Positions 21,240-32,391 of a stretch of DNA of 64,000 nt are shown piece by piece. The stretch comes from Trebouxia sp. TZW2008 (Eukaryota > Chlorophyta > Trebouxiophyceae > Trebouxiales > Trebouxiaceae). The stretch is from assembly GCA_002118135.1 (NCBI GenBank), contig BDIU01000107.1:1-64000 (forward strand), read 5' to 3'. The position numbers were made by a program, and so were the translations under genes. Each line of letters opens with the position of its first letter. The first letter of the stretch is position 1. The notes under the pieces are model-generated. The model saw nothing but the letters and a program-made list of their open reading frames with translations. It was not told the origin of the DNA and searched no databases.

Positions 21240-24208
21240 AGCTTTTGACGAGTTGCTTCGATACCTTGTGTGATGTATAGATGGTATGTGTTGGATATTG
21301 TAGGTGGACACTGGCGGCTGTGAACAGTTTGCCTAATTTGCCTGATTAATGTTTCTTTGACCCCTATCAGCCCCATCTTTTCAGACCTGTTGCTTTACAT
21401 TGTGCAGACTGCTTTTTTAAATAGGCTGCTTTTCTTCAATGTAGGTGGACGGTGGCAGCGGTAGACAGTGTGCCTATTGACAGAGCCCTGACTGACGTCT
21501 CCTTGACCCCCATCAGCCCCATCCAGAACCCCTGGCAGGTAAGGGGCGCCATGCCAAGCGCCTCGCATCTCGTAAAAGAATGCATGACGTCCTCCCCTAT
21601 CATGCAATTCCCAAGTGGTGTAGTCAAATGCCTGCAGATATTCATGCAGCAGTGTTACCAGCTGTTTGCATGTAACCATATCCCTCCAGCATGACAAGAG
21701 CTTGTGCTGCAGAGTTTCTACCCGCTACAGCCCATCTTGCAGACCATGCAGATTGAAGCCCCACCTGCTGTGAAACCCCAAGCAGGAACCTTGACTGTAG
21801 TGCAGGTGGTCCACAATGGACATCATGAAAATACTCTGCTGCTGCAGACTTTCCACCCTTTAGAGCCCATGTTGCAGACCATGCAGTTTGACGCCCCACC
21901 TGCTGTGCAATTCCAGTCCCTAGACTGCAGTGCATGCAGTTCAATGATTGCTATCATAACAAAAGTCTATGCTGCAGACTTTTAACCAACAGAGCCCATC
22001 TCTCACCAACCATTCATTCTTTGCTGCCTGTGATGCAGACTTAACACTCAGTGTCTGTCCAACCTCACTCGCTGTTTGCTGTGTTTGCTGCAGACTTTCT
22101 CCCCACTAGAGACCATCTTGCAGACTGTGCAGTTTGAAGCCCCACCTGCTGTGAAACCCCAAGCAGGACCCTTGTGCAGGTGGTCATGTAGTGAAGGTGC
22201 TCAACAATGGACATCACGAAAACAGTCTGTTGCTGCAGACTTTGTATCCTCTAGAGCCAGTTTTGCACAACATACAGTTTGAAGTGCCACACAATGTGAA
22301 GACTTCAGTTGGAACCTTGACATCGGTACATGTGGTCAATGATTGCTATCATGACATGATTCTGTTGCTGCAGATTTTCTACCCGTCAGGGCCCACCTGC
22401 CATCAACCATTCATTCCTTGATGCCTGTGATGCAGACTTAACACTCAGTGTCTGTCTGAAGTCACTCAGTGTTTGCTGTGTCTGCTGCAGACTTTCTACC
22501 CACTAGAGACCATTTTGCAGACCATGCAGTTTGAAGCCCCACCTGCTGTAAAACCCCAAGCAGGACCCTTGACTACAGTGCGTGTGGTCAAGGACAGCAT
22601 CAAGGGTTCCTTGAGACATCTTGAGGTATCCACTCGCTGTTTATAGCTTGAGCACTTACAGTCGAACTAGTCAAGTCTTCACTGCTTGCTGTCAACCCCT
22701 GAGCATGACTCTTGACTACTGTGCGTGTGGTCAAGGATAGCATTCAGGGCTCCTTGAGGCATCTTGAGGTGCAGTGAGCTGGGCATTGCTTGGTCGCTTT
22801 CAGTATCAGCTTTGTCCAAAAGTTCTGTTTGACCACCTTGCTAGATATTTCGTCTCGTACTTGGAATTTACAGCTGGAAACAGCTTGCCCGTTTTGACCT
22901 TCTTTGGCTTTGTGAAATTGTTTGTGTCGCTACAAGCAGAGTTGAGTACCACAACTCAACATGTGGTGTTGCCCGCATTCTCACTCGCTAATGCAATGTT
23001 GCTTTTTGCTCCCGCTGCTGCTGCTGCTATTGTCATCCTCGGTGTCACCGATGTTGCCAAGTTTGCTGCTGATGGCATTGCTGCATCTGCTGCTGCTTTT
23101 GTTGCTGTTGATGACTGAAACGCCTGTCAAATCTAAAAGTGGTGATGCAGCACCAGCATCTACCTTAATTCTAGGTCTGGGTGCTTTGTTGATAGACGCC
23201 AAAGACTATTGTTTCAGTTTGAACGGTTTCCTTTGACCCCCCTGATGGGTCTCAAAAAGACGGTAACTGCAAATAGTAAAACAGTAGTAAAAGGGCATAT
23301 TGAGCTGGCAGGATGACTGCGATAATGCAGTGATGTGTGACTTCAGGTGGACATGCAACTCCCAGCTGCTGGATGGGGTGTGCTGAACATCACATCAGCC
23401 GGACTCAAAGCCTGGTCTTTCACTGAGCAGGTCAACTTCACAGCACAGCCAATCTCTTCTCAGGTGAGCTCTTGGAGTCGACTTGGCAATTATCTAGCCT
23501 TGACAACAGCGTCACTTGGCTGTGGCCTTGCATTTACTTTGTTAAGTGTTTTTAGATGCTGCCCAATTTTGATTTGGTGATCTTGTTTCAGGTGTTTGGA
23601 TTTCAGCATGTGCTCTGATTTCTTTATGCACAGTGTTGCTTTTTGTACACTCAGCATATGGAAAGAATACTGCATGATGCTACGATGCGTGACAGCTGAC
23701 CCGGCTGCCTTGTCTGAACCTGCTTCTCAGTGCAGATTTGGCAGTCTGCTTCCAGATGCATAGCCAATTATGCCTGCTCTTGAACCACACAGTTGTCGCC
23801 GTAATGTGCCATGACTATGGCCTGGCCAGCAGCATGCAACCCTTACAAGCTGGCTGTTGTCTCAGTATACCTGTCATGATGAATGCATCAAGTGTTAGTA
23901 GACAAGGTTTGTAAAACAAGACTCAATTGTCTTGCAGAGCACCTAGTTGTGTCAGTGCAATGCTGAATATATCTTGTTCTGCTGTGCAGAGTAACAATTT
24001 GCAACACATGTTGCGCTACTCCTGCAACCAAGGCTATGAAAATTGGCATTTCTGGCTAGACATGGACGCAGCCCAGCCGGAAGTGTGGCTTGAAGTTGCA
24101 GCAAGCATCATGCATGAAACAGATGCAATTAGAGGCTTTGTTGCGCAACTACCCACGTGGACTTCAGCAGCTGCTGTCACCACATTTCAGTCATCATGGA
24201 AGCTGTAA
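10230..24208 (+). CDS. ERMP1-like M28 family zinc metallopeptidase (endoplasmic reticulum)
   Basis: A phase-consistent chain of 16 exons: 10230-10403, 10472-10603, 10775-10873, 11061-11238, 11933-12240, 13095-13265, 14056-14181, 14691-14898, 16032-16330, 17303-17449, 19454-19555, 20488-20636, 21445-21538, 22491-22625, 23347-23463, 23990-24208. These total about 885 residues, close to animal ERMP1 (about 900). Order: basic N-terminus, signal-anchor helix, [15 protein letters not shown], then the peptidase with zinc and catalytic motifs [27 protein letters not shown] and SYHTMQDT, all expected ligands present. Next come [10 protein letters not shown], a multi-spanning hydrophobic region and a luminal-type C-terminus. 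The family acts in the ER membrane as a putative aminopeptidase-like enzyme. Nearly every exon has boundary-spanning partial copies in neighbouring introns, which makes the gene about 14 kb. Choice among copies rests on phase and length. Confidence 0.92.
11300..11825 (+). repeat. Three downstream copies of the ERMP1 exon carrying NAHYDS
   Basis: Copies ending at about 11451, 11648 and 11821 repeat the 3' part of exon 11061-11238 (GSLYxGxG...[11 protein letters not shown]) with its CACCAGGTA or CATCAGGTA donor. The first copy has NAHYHS, the second NAHHDS and the third NAHYNS, so zinc-ligand positions vary. All lack the 5' part of the exon. Confidence 0.88.
12365..12690 (+). repeat. Three downstream copies of the end of ERMP1 exon 5
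   Basis: Blocks at about 12385-12430, 12520-12565 and 12645-12690 repeat GCTGCGGCAGCCAAATACCC and the following GGCTCTGTCTTCCTGATGG donor region of exon 11933-12240, together with the following intron (SVLTVHQ-like stretch). The unit is about 135 bases. Confidence 0.8.
13300..13575 (+). repeat. Downstream copies of ERMP1 exon 6
   Basis: The block 13310-13440 repeats the 3' part of exon 13095-13265 ([20 protein letters not shown] becomes a [16 protein letters not shown] version) with a CTGCAGGT donor. A second, shorter copy (HTMQ, then GCATTCTGCAGGT) lies at about 13500-13575. The His of SYHTM is Gln in the first copy. Confidence 0.82.
13895..13995 (+). repeat. Upstream copy of ERMP1 exon 7
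   Basis: GAGAAAACACACTGGCAGTC onwards repeats the 5' part of exon 14056-14181 about 135 bases before it, ending in ACTAATAGCACCCTTCC instead of ACTAACGGCAGCTCTCTC. It holds the 5' boundary only. Confidence 0.78.
14395..14625 (+). repeat. Upstream copies of ERMP1 exon 8 (5' part)
   Basis: Two blocks (about 14425-14510 and 14550-14620) repeat the GCAGGTGACTTATCCAATGAG start of exon 14691-14898 and the following CATGCTCATGCTGCTGAT stretch, then break off. Confidence 0.78.
14930..15690 (+). repeat. Downstream higher-order array of ERMP1 exon 8 copies
   Basis: Four copies of the 3' part of exon 14691-14898 ([20 protein letters not shown] and CAVAIP) start at about 14930, 15120, 15313 and 15530. 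The first and third are alike ([14 protein letters not shown], with an 8-codon insertion after AIP), while the second resembles the intact exon. So a dimer of about 385 bases was itself duplicated (14740-15110 and 15130-15490). Confidence 0.88.
17125..17260 (+). repeat. Upstream copy of ERMP1 exon 10
   Basis: The sequence after GAGTGCAGGTGCATCAGCC reads [19 protein letters not shown] and [13 protein letters not shown], matching exon 17303-17449 for its 5' two thirds, then diverges before the [10 protein letters not shown] part. It keeps the acceptor only. Confidence 0.85.
17550..18600 (+). repeat. Seven-copy downstream array of ERMP1 exon 10 (3' part plus donor)
   Basis: Copies near 17565-17640, 17790-17865, 17985-18048, 18115-18185, 18305-18362 and 18520-18592, with a further remnant, repeat CTGCTGCTGTTCCACTGTGT, then GGCAAAGCCAACCTGGCAGG and ACAAACGCTGGTGAGC, the last third of exon 17303-17449 with its donor. 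Spacing varies from about 130 to 225 bases. Each copy offers a strong GTGAGC or GTAAGC donor. Confidence 0.88.
18942..19044. repeat. Nested compound tetranucleotide microsatellite
   Basis: The order is (AATC)2, (AACC)8, (AGCC)10, (AACC)2-3, (AATC)3. Unit variants are arranged symmetrically around an AGCC core, inside an ERMP1 intron. Confidence 0.97.
19265..19345 (+). repeat. Upstream copy of ERMP1 exon 11
   Basis: TTGCAGGTGCTAGATGCTG and GGAGCCCTCATAGGATCATT repeat the start of exon 19454-19555 ([13 protein letters not shown]) about 178 bases upstream of it, including the acceptor. Confidence 0.8.
20135..20420 (+). repeat. Two upstream copies of ERMP1 exon 12
   Basis: Blocks beginning at CTGCAGGGTGTGTTGGGTGC (20135) and TTGCAGGGTATTTTAGAGG (about 20328) repeat the 5' part of exon 20488-20636. 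The second retains [14 protein letters not shown] against [14 protein letters not shown] in the intact exon. Confidence 0.82.
20863..20890 (-). other. tRNA 3'-half-like fragment
   Basis: On the minus strand GTCAAAGGTTCAAGTCCTTC followed by CGCGCCCA looks like a T-arm with a B-box (GGTTCAAGTCC) and an acceptor end. A run of nine T residues follows after CAGTTC, as in a Pol III terminator. No matching D-arm, anticodon arm or 5' acceptor strand was found upstream, so this is at best a tRNA fragment or tRNA-derived repeat end. Confidence 0.35.
21155..21239. repeat. (TTGC)n microsatellite
   Basis: About 21 perfect units of TTGC (GCTT) lie in the ERMP1 intron between exons 20488-20636 and 21445-21538. 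They create long artificial LLAC repeats in three frames. Confidence 0.97.
21700..22430 (+). repeat. Upstream array of ERMP1 exon 14 copies
   Basis: Copies start after CTGCAG at about 21711, 21845, 21975 (short), 22092, 22239 and 22374, and the intact exon is 22491-22625. They repeat [20 protein letters not shown] and KPQAG and lose the [12 protein letters not shown] end. All contain the acceptor and 5' part. Confidence 0.85.
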
Positions 24209-25233
24209 AGGAAGCTCATGAAGAAGTGCCAGAACGCAGACCCTGCTGTGCATGCATTCCTCCGAGAGGATGGTCAACAAATGCAACGCTTTGCTGAGAG
24301 GTGTCAGACTTTGTTTGCCTCCAATCCTGGCAGCCCTACCGGCCCCAGCTCTTGTAGCAATGCCGGACTTAAATGTTGGTTGCGTTCAGGTTGCACAGCG
24401 TGCATTCTGCCTGTACACGTACAACACGTACTGACAGCCTCCATAGGAACGTTGCGACTGTCAGAAATTTGCAGACATCCTCAGCACATCAGTCTCAGTG
24501 CAGCAGAGCCTGCCATGAAGAGATTGTGTACCCATGCAATTGTCATGCATGGCATGTAGAGCTCAGCTAAGCTGCGATTGCCACATTGAATGAAGAATGT
24601 TCAATTGGAGCTATCACGTGAACGTACTGCGTCAAGGCTCGAGCTAAATATGTGCATTGACTGCACAAGTGAAGAATGATTCATATGGTGCTACTTTGAG
24701 TGGGCCACTAGCAATGATAAGAGTCTAATCTTTGGACTCGAAAACAGGTCTGTCTTTGAAATATACAAAAGGGACACGGCAAAGGCTACAGAATCATAAA
24801 ATGTGGATTGCTCAACACACATTTCAATACAGAAATACATGCACATGGCAGTAGGTGTACAGAAGCTACAAGCTATCACAATCTCACAGCAGCCACAGAC
24901 CACCCCAACATCTCCCCGTTGGCCAAGCATTGCTGCTGATTGTGCCCAGAAAAGATCTAATATTTCAGGCTTGTGCAGTAGTTAATGTGCTCTGTATAGC
25001 AGGATTAATGCAAAATCAGCTGAGAACAGCGTCTGTGAGGAGCGTCTGTGATGTTACGACCAAGCCACCTTTTAGCTTGTCCTGCTTTGGCTGGCTGGAA
25101 TCAGAATCTTTGCCGTTGGAGCACACTTTGACAGATGTGCATGCAAACAGTACCAGCCAGCACTTTTCTTTTCTTGACAGCCTTGCGTTGACAGCATCCA
25201 TATCCAAGCTAGGAAAAAGTTGTGCTGTGAGCT
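24209..25233. other. Intergenic stretch between convergent ERMP1 and Yippee genes
   Basis: This is 3' flank for both neighbouring genes. A 144-codon minus-strand open frame (25016-25450) overlaps the Yippee 3' exon out of frame and is not supported as coding. Nothing else convincing was seen. Confidence 0.4.
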
Positions 25234-25994
25234 TCATGAAATGACCTTTGTGAGCATGCTGTGCCGCAGCAATGTCGCTCCTTCCTTGTATTTCTGATCC
25301 TGCAAGGACAGGCAATAACAGGGTCAGGACCAAGACTTCAGCCAGCAGACTAGCGCAGCATTCTGTCTTGTGTAAGGAAGTCAGCAAGCACAGCAACGGC
25401 CTTACTTGCACTCCAATTTGCACATTTTGTGTAAGTAAGTCAGCAAACACACCAACAGGACAATTTGCATTGCAAGCTTGAAGGGTGGAAATTCAAACAT
25501 GCAACAATGGCAACAAGCAAGGGTGAGTGACAGCCAAATTCACATGAATGAGCCACGACGCAAACAGCATGATTTATGCCGCACAGGCAATACTGTGAAG
25601 TTGCATTTGCAAGCAGGTTGAGCATACCTCATGACTTGCTTGAAGATACTGCCAGCCCATGGGTGAGTGACAGCCGCTGCAGATGACGTCCATCAATGTG
25701 TACAAGCCTGTAGACAGGTGCTCATGTCGGGGTGAGCCGCTCTGCTCTAGGTTTACAGTGCTGCGCAACAGAAAGGCAGGTTCCTGGGCCCCCATGTAGC
25801 CTTCCCATATGATCTTCTTGCAGCTCGCTACATCACGCCTGCGGTACAAGCAGTGATGATGCATTTTTGTTGAGCGAAGGCTGACTATCACTTGCATTGG
25901 CGTGCTTGTTTAGCTTGTTTAGCGAGTATACAATAGGTTGTCCTATGATCTGAAGCCTCAGTGCCGCAACTCACCCGCAGCTGACGCATACCAT
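25234..25994 (-). CDS. Yippee family zinc-binding protein
   Basis: Three exons join in phase: 25994-25975, 25838-25628 and 25299-25234, giving 98 residues, near the family's usual 100-120. The two conserved CxxC pairs are visible: VCVSCG across the first splice and ICSGCHSPMGW in exon 2. Other family marks are YMGAQEPAFLLRSTVNLE, HLSTGLYTLMDV and DQKYKEGATLLRH near the end. Yippee proteins bind zinc in a fold also found in the CULT domain of cereblon and act in nucleus or cytoplasm, often with ubiquitin-ligase complexes; no specific role can be read here. A splice after LTK with GTCATT is possible, but reading on gives a short VIS end and a stop. The very short first coding exon could extend upstream. 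Confidence 0.87.
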
Positions 25995-26126
25995 TCTGGG
26001 AGCATCGTCAGTGACGAACTGCGGAACCAGACAACCCGTGTACCGTCAGCAAGCGATGCAGTGCAATAGTGGGAACGTGTAGTCGCGTGCCCGAGTCGAT
26101 AGAAGCTGGAAAACGTGCCTGCAGAA
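25995..26126. promoter_or_regulatory. Shared upstream region of the divergent Yippee and thioredoxin-like genes
   Basis: Only 132 bases separate the two start codons on opposite strands. The interval is rich in CG dinucleotides, as at the other divergent promoters in this window. A bidirectional promoter is inferred from layout alone. Confidence 0.5.
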
Positions 26127-27846
26127 ATGGACGACCCATCTTTGCTACCAAGCCGCAGCCTGCCCGACCAGCACGGACACTGGGTCGTCTGGCGGAACGA
26201 TCACGCAGGAGCAGCTGAAACCAGTCGCTCCTGCCTGCTGTCTCAACACATCGCCTGCTTCCGCAGCTGCAATGCGGCTATGCGCATTCCAAACGAGCTG
26301 CGTTGGCCTTCTGAACAGCTAGATAAGCCACTATCTGTGTTCGCGCCTGCTAGCGAAAAAACTCGATACAGTCAGACTTGCTTTTTCAGCCAATCTTCTT
26401 CTCTCTTTTGGCTTGTTCCACTTACCGAGTTGCATACAGTTCAAGCACTGTGCATTGCTTCCAAATCAGCTCAGCATAGTCAATGTCAGTTCCTGATCAG
26501 TCCGTGCGCGTCTCTGATGATCAGTCCTTTGACTGCAGTTGACACCTCTCGATTGACGCCCTTGTGTCCAGCTTTCCAGCGATCACAACTTTGTCAGGTG
26601 AGACAGCTGCATTCGTCAATGTGTGTCTGCGCATCAAAAAACTGGAGGAAGATGTTACAGCGCTTGCTATGTGCAGATCGCAGCGCGCCCGCGACGGCAG
26701 CACGCCCGTCAAGCGACTGTGACAGCACTGCATATAGATCGACGCCAGCATCTCGAAATAGCGTGGCAGCGGCAGGAAGGGGAGGAGGCTTTGCTCAAAC
26801 AACAGCTGAGCAAAAACCTACCTGTTGTGGCAGAAGTGCGCAATCTAGCTCATTTGGATCAGCTTGTTGAAAGCGCTGGCAGTGCTGTGATCCTTTTGTA
26901 CCTGTACAGCAAGGTAAACGAGATTTCATACAATCTGCCACTATCTGCAACTCATGTTGTTGTTCATGTGTACAGAATGCCTGCATACGTTTTTGCATGC
27001 ATGGTCTTGTCTGTCAGTACCACAGCAGTTGAAGGACATACAATTTTGTCATTCAAATGGCCACCATGCTGAGCAGTCAGGCTAACAACTTGCATTCGTC
27101 ACTTGCCATGCATAGCAGGAACTATATTGCTTGCTGGTTCCCTGACAAGACACATGTGTCTGCAGTCCTGCGGTACTTGCAAGGAGGTGTTGCAGCACTG
27201 CAGTAAACTCTGTCACGAAAACAGTCAACAAAAGGCTGGAGTGCTGTTCCTCAAGCACAACATTTGGAATGACTTTGATGACCTCACTGACATAGCTCGC
27301 ATGTACAAGACAAAGGCTGTGCCAAGCTTCATCTTCTTGACTGGAGGTGCAATGGTGAGTCTGTTTTCGTCTTTCCTGCAAGTGTTCCTTCTCCTCAGCT
27401 TCAGCGCTGATGCCAGCAGTCCCTGTGCAAGATCCTATGCATGTCTCTGTATAGCATGTTGGCATTGAGCAAAGCAGTGCTTGCTGGTCAGCAAGCAGCA
27501 CTGTCTGCCTTTATCAGTGCACAACAAATCGCAGTGTTGCTGACATGTTCTGCTATGGCCTCGGTCAGCGAGTATGTCCAGTGTTTGCACTGAGCCATGT
27601 ATCACACGGCGACCTGCTGTTGTTGACGGTGTCTTCCTTTGTTGGTGGAGTGCTGTTGGCAGCAGACATGCAAAAGCACCTCAGACGCTCTTGCACACGC
27701 AGGTCCGCCAGCTGCGCATGCCAGACGCTCGCAGCATGTATGGGTCCACGGCAGTGCTCAACAGGGTGTATGGTTATGAAAAGAAAAGGCTTGGGGCAAC
27801 ACTGCGAGAAATGCTTTTCAGAAACACACCCAGTGCAAGAAGGTAG
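26127..27846 (+). CDS. Thioredoxin-like protein with CGTC active site
   Basis: Four exons in phase zero: 26127-26597, 26677-26913, 27166-27354, 27703-27846, about 346 residues. The first 157 residues are Ser/Ala/Arg-rich and may hold an organelle transit peptide. A charged helical stretch (RQEGEEALLKQQLSKNLPVV) precedes the fold. Thioredoxin features are EVRNLAHLDQLVESAGSAV, the redox motif SCGTCK, a following HCSKLC, and KAVPSFIFLTGG with the cis-proline. The layout resembles plastid atypical thioredoxins of the ACHT group, which exchange disulfides with peroxiredoxins and light-regulated enzymes. That subgroup is inference, since the usual CGGC is CGTC here. No partial exon copies were noticed, unlike most neighbours. 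An ATG at 26127 is chosen; the first exon is the least certain part. Confidence 0.82.
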
Positions 27847-28436
27847 ATTTCAAAGCCTGGACTAAAAGAATGTTGCTGCCCGGCCTGACATGGCACCTTG
27901 TGATTCCCTTGTACTTTATATGTATTCTCTTGGGCTCTTATGCTTGTACAATGCTAGTCTGTATTGTGTTGGATGAGTCGTCTACGTTGTTGCTGCTCAA
28001 AGGCCAGCATTGCCAGACTGCTTCTGCCCTCAGGAGCTTCTGATGTCAGGCCTAACGGCATAGACTTGTCTCTAGTGCATACTGAGGTAGTGCTAGGCTT
28101 TATGGTGCATGAAATTGTGACAGTCTTCCTTTATCACTTGCAACACCTGATGCCAATTTATGAGTGACACCAGTCATACGCAGAAAGATGGCCGCACAAC
28201 AAGCATAGACATGAAAACTCAGATCCAGACTGTTGGCACAACTTTGGATGAGCAGCCCAATTGTACCTGTTGCCCAACAGCTACCTGGAGCTGACAGGCC
28301 AGCAGTGTAAGAGTGCTTGCAGCTGCTGTAGTGCACCCTGCCTGAGGGCAGGGCACTTGTGAACAAGTTGCTTACATTTTACGGCGTGAAAGATCGTAGT
28401 TAACGTTTTAGATCAAGGCTCCCTTGTGGCCATCAA
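27847..28436. other. Region 3' of the thioredoxin-like gene
   Basis: No convincing exon was recognised. CCCTGCCTGAGGGCAGGGCA near 28340 can form a short hairpin (TGCCCTGAGGCAGGGCA-like arms) and is the only noted structure. Confidence 0.3.
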
Positions 28437-30517
28437 ATGATGTCGGCTCAAATCCGAGATTCTTTTGCTCCATGCCCACCGTTCCTCAAGTTCATGGGAC
28501 GCACCAAGACAAGCCAATGTGGCAAATCCGGCTGCATCGATGCTCTTGAAGGCAAGCTGCAGCTGTACACAAGTCGACTTACGACGTGGTCGGCCTCAAG
28601 TCAGCCAGGCAAGGATGCAAGAGTCGCAGCTCCAACGCACCCGCCGTCTCAGCTTGCTGACCTCACTAGTCCGTGTATGCTCTTGATCAAGTCCAGGCCC
28701 ATGCTTGGCTTTCAAATTGGGTGTCGAGCGAGCTGTGTTCTCGTCGAGGCCCATGATGAGCTCAGCTCACGCTTCGAAGTGCACTCAATTCAGGTACACG
28801 ACCCTTGTTCCAGCTATGCCTTTACATGATCTGCAGTGCAATGTGTTATCAACCAACAGGAGCATCGCTGTCACACACTAGCATGGTACTAGTGCACTGT
28901 CACATGCTGAGCATCATTTGCTGCTGCACAGAAATGGCTACACAATGTCATGCAAGATGCATTCTGCTTTCCCTCATGCCTTCAATGCATTGCTCTTGGG
29001 TTCTGCAGGTGTTTGCTAAAGATCCAGCAGATTACCCAGGGCAGGCACTCAATCCAAGCGCCTGACGTTGACAACACTGGATTCTAAGCCACATGTAAAG
29101 TACCTAGCATCACCTAGCCCTGATGGAGTCAAATCTGCTGAGCCTGAGGTGCCGTATCAAGGTATGTTTCTCAAGCCCTGTATTCACCTACACCTTGCCA
29201 GGAATGCACATATCCTGGTGCCATTATGTCATCGCTTCCTATGCGCTTGTGTTTGCATTGGTGCAGTGTCATCAGTGCAATGCAATGTTGTTGAGAAGCT
29301 GCGTCTGCGATTAGCGTTTTGCCTGGCTTGCATGCTGCAAGCGCCACCATTGTGCTGGCATGCTACCTGCTTGCCCACTTACGCCTTGCTGAGCTTCGTG
29401 GCAGACGCAGATGAAAGCAATACTGCCCAAAGAGGCGCTACACACAAACACACCCTGCCTGGCTGCACAAACATTGCAGGGCCACTGACTTGTCTGAGCT
29501 GACCCAAGCAACAATGTCAGCAAAAGCTGAGTGATGCGTCAGCTTGCCACGACTCGCTGTACATAGTGGGGTCTGCAATGCAGCCAGAGTATGTGCAGTC
29601 TGTGGGACAAGCAGACGCATTGCCTAGCTTTTGCGACCACTGCGTTCTCTGGTGAATTTTCTTTAGTCACAAGCGTTGAAACGCGTGTTCATTGGTACAA
29701 AACATGTCCAGTCCAACACAGATGATTAGCAGAGAGTGCAAGATTGCCATTGACATTGTTGTGTTTGCATGATGTGCAATGACAAGCACGCAAATGCTGA
29801 GCTTCAAGATCAGCTTCATGCACTCTCAGATATCTTGGGAGCGACCAACTTGACTATTCCAACTTCAAGCATTATGCACATCGTGAACTCACATTGGGTG
29901 CAAGAGTTGCAAGAGGCAACAGATTCCAGCCAAGCATCCCTTCCATTGCGCAGTGTTGGTCATACTGCAAGATGCAGTCATTGTCGCTATGCATAGTGGA
30001 CATAATGCGGTTCCTTGCAGCTGATTGGCGAAGATAGCGAGCAGACTTGGTCATCAGCCTGTTTGAGAAGCGGAAAGCAGATCGTCATTCACAAGCACTC
30101 AATCTGCGCGCCTGAGATTGCGACAGTGCAAAAGGGATGTAAGGTGAGATGCAATGCACCCTTGCTAAGCTTTGAGTTACTGCTGTGGCACTTGCTTCAG
30201 GCAATGCAATAGCATGGTGTGGGCTTGATCTTGTCATGTGCTTGCGCCATAGGCAATGTGAGTGCTTTCTAGGCACGTCGTTGGTACTTGAGTTGAGTAT
30301 GTTCTGTCTGAGCGCAATAACTGCACAAGCAAGGTTGCTTGTAAACATGACTCAGTGTACTACGCTGTTTGCAGCTCAGCACATCACCGTTTCTTTGCCC
30401 AGCAGATTGGCAGTCGCTCGTCAGAGCTCTGTACCTCCCTTGAGCGGCATGGGTGGCTGGGTGGCTGGGGTGGAGCTCCACCACTGTATGAGTTTTGTGC
30501 TTTACAAGAGTCACAAG
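28437..30517 (+). CDS. Unassigned plus-strand gene, partial exon model
   Basis: Three blocks look exonic by open frame plus splice sites: 28437-28793 (119 codons from ATG-ATG, ending ATTCAG before GTACAC), 30021-30143 (CTTGCAG acceptor, AAGGTGAGA donor, 41 codons) and 30375-30517 (TTTGCAG acceptor, AAGGTATG donor, 47 codons). Translations include the Ser/Lys-rich first exon, HSICAPEIATVQKGCK and PPLSGMGGWVAGVELHH. Their base composition is more coding-like than the surroundings. Phases do not join directly, so exons are missing, and they may belong to more than one gene. I do not recognise the family. Confidence 0.3.
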
Positions 30518-30779
30518 GTATGAACCATGAAAGTAGGCTTAACATGGCCTTGCTAGAACTACAGCAAAGTAACTGGGTGCTGGTGTCGAGCAGACTCAGT
30601 TTGCAATGCAATCCCAGGAAGCATTCTAGCCGTGTGATTGTGCATGCTGTATGTTCTGTCAAACACGCTAATGGCAAAACACAGATACAACAGACAATGC
30701 GACCTATTGATGCGACCACTGCATGTGAGGTTTTACCGTAGTTTCTGTGCATACTGCATCAACGTTGCCCTATGAGATC

Positions 30780-31070
30780 TTGTGCACAGTGGAGTTACAT
30801 GCTTTGTGGCTGGAGGATGACTTGTGAATTTGCAAGTCAGAATACAAGAGGCCTTTTCACGACCTGTCCAGTATGATAGATCGTCTTGTCTCCTGACTTG
30901 CAAGCCCATCAGTCCCTCAGCAGGCAGGGAGCATGCTGCTCCATCCTGGGCAGGCTTTCAATTTCATCATGTTGTTATCACAAGGCAAACAGTGCTTGTG
31001 GCCAAGATTGCAAATCAACTTGTTGCATATCAAGCTCCCGGAGTAATCAGTTGTAGGTCTGCCTTGGCAT
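30780..31070. repeat. Dispersed repeat family, copy 1
   Basis: GTGGCTGGAGGATGACTTG, a paired TTTGCAAGTC / GACTTGCAAG arrangement, and GGGAGCATGCTGCTCCATCC recur in altered form at about 36230-36440, 37660-37900, 42210-42370 and 42465-42620. The shared core is TGACTTGT..TTGCAAGTT followed 130-150 bases later by AGAGCATGTTRCTCCA. Confidence 0.6.
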
Positions 31071-31099
31071 GTGCCGGTGTAGTTTCCTGGTGAGTCAAT

Positions 31100-32390
31100 C
31101 ACTCAACATCGCAACAAAGTTTGTGTATGAGAGTGAAGGGGCTGCTTAAATTGCATGTTTGCTAGCAGGATGGTCTTGACTAGCTTGAAATCGCACCAAG
31201 TGCCTCTGCAAACCAAGTAGCATTGCTCCTGTCTTGTGTCATTTGTTTTGTAGGCTCATTCAATATGTGAGCAGTTCTGCTTGGCTTCTGCTAGCATGTT
31301 GAATCAGCTTAGTATACAAGCAAATAAAGACAGAAGTAGTACAACTTGGTTTGCAAAGGTGGTTGTGCAGCAACCAAGATCAGCCTTGTTAACAACAGAT
31401 TATTTCAGCAATCACAGACTGATAGCTAATTATGGCACTCACTGTGTGAGACTAAGCACACAGCTGATGTACCATCTAGCTACATTACAGTCAGCAATAT
31501 GTGCACTGCATATGGCAAACTGGTTTATTGAGCAGCATTGCAACACAAGGTGTACTGATGGCCTGCCACATGTCACAATTGTTGGTGAGTCATGACCTAT
31601 TTGATGCTTCACTTCATGATATAGCTTACCATTCATCAGCAATTGTGGAAGGTGTTCTGTCATTCAAAACATGACCATGTTAGGCTTGCCAGACTGCCAG
31701 CCGCATTGGTGCACTTGCATGCAACGCATACTGCTCTAACCTGACTTTGCAAGCATGTTTTCCCAACGATTGCCCAGAATGTGGTGTTCACTGTTAATAC
31801 AAATAATGAACAGTTCCCACAACGTTTGAGGTGGTCATTTTGACCACAGGCTGCAAGGTGAAGCAAGACTTATGGTGGTGTATGCTGACTCAGTAAGCAC
31901 TATATGCATCATGATCTGCAGTTCCCTGGTGGAAAAGGTGCATGAGCCCAGTTGGCGTCTGCCAGCACATAGTGCCTCCAGGCGCCAATACTTTTGCGCA
32001 TGACTCCTGGAAATTGCAGGTTGCCAAGACAAACGCTGTGCACCATGCAAGATTCTTGTGTCCTGTTGGCGGCTGCTGTACAATTTCAGCATGGCATTTG
32101 GGGCAAGCAGATTGAACAGATTGAGTGCCCTAGCTTTGTGTAGCACAGCTTGGGTTGACGCTGTGGGCGCATGACCCAGGTGTTTTGTCAGCTGCTTTGG
32201 TTCAGTCGCAGGTCATATGCATCTACTCACTTAAGCATGTTGTTTGTGTGAATGTTTCATTGCCACTTGGTCGCATTTTGCCATTTGCTATGCTAATGCT
32301 TGCGCAATCACAAGCATGGCAATGCCAGCTGACACTTGCTCAAGCCATATGCCCCTCGGACAGCTGTCAGATTTGCATTCAAGGACGATT
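31100..32390. other. Stretch without a supported gene
   Basis: Several open frames of 60-104 codons occur on both strands, the longest a minus-strand frame at 31835-32146. None shows paired splice sites or a recognisable domain. Confidence 0.3.
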
Positions 32391-32391
32391 C

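Noticed and set aside
20907..21376. Open frames with LLAC / SKQA repeats in several phases on both strands
   Set aside because: They are translations of the TTGC microsatellite, not proteins.
25016..25450. 144-codon minus-strand open frame next to the Yippee gene
   Set aside because: It overlaps the Yippee last exon in a different frame and has no domain; the Yippee reading with paired CxxC motifs is better supported.
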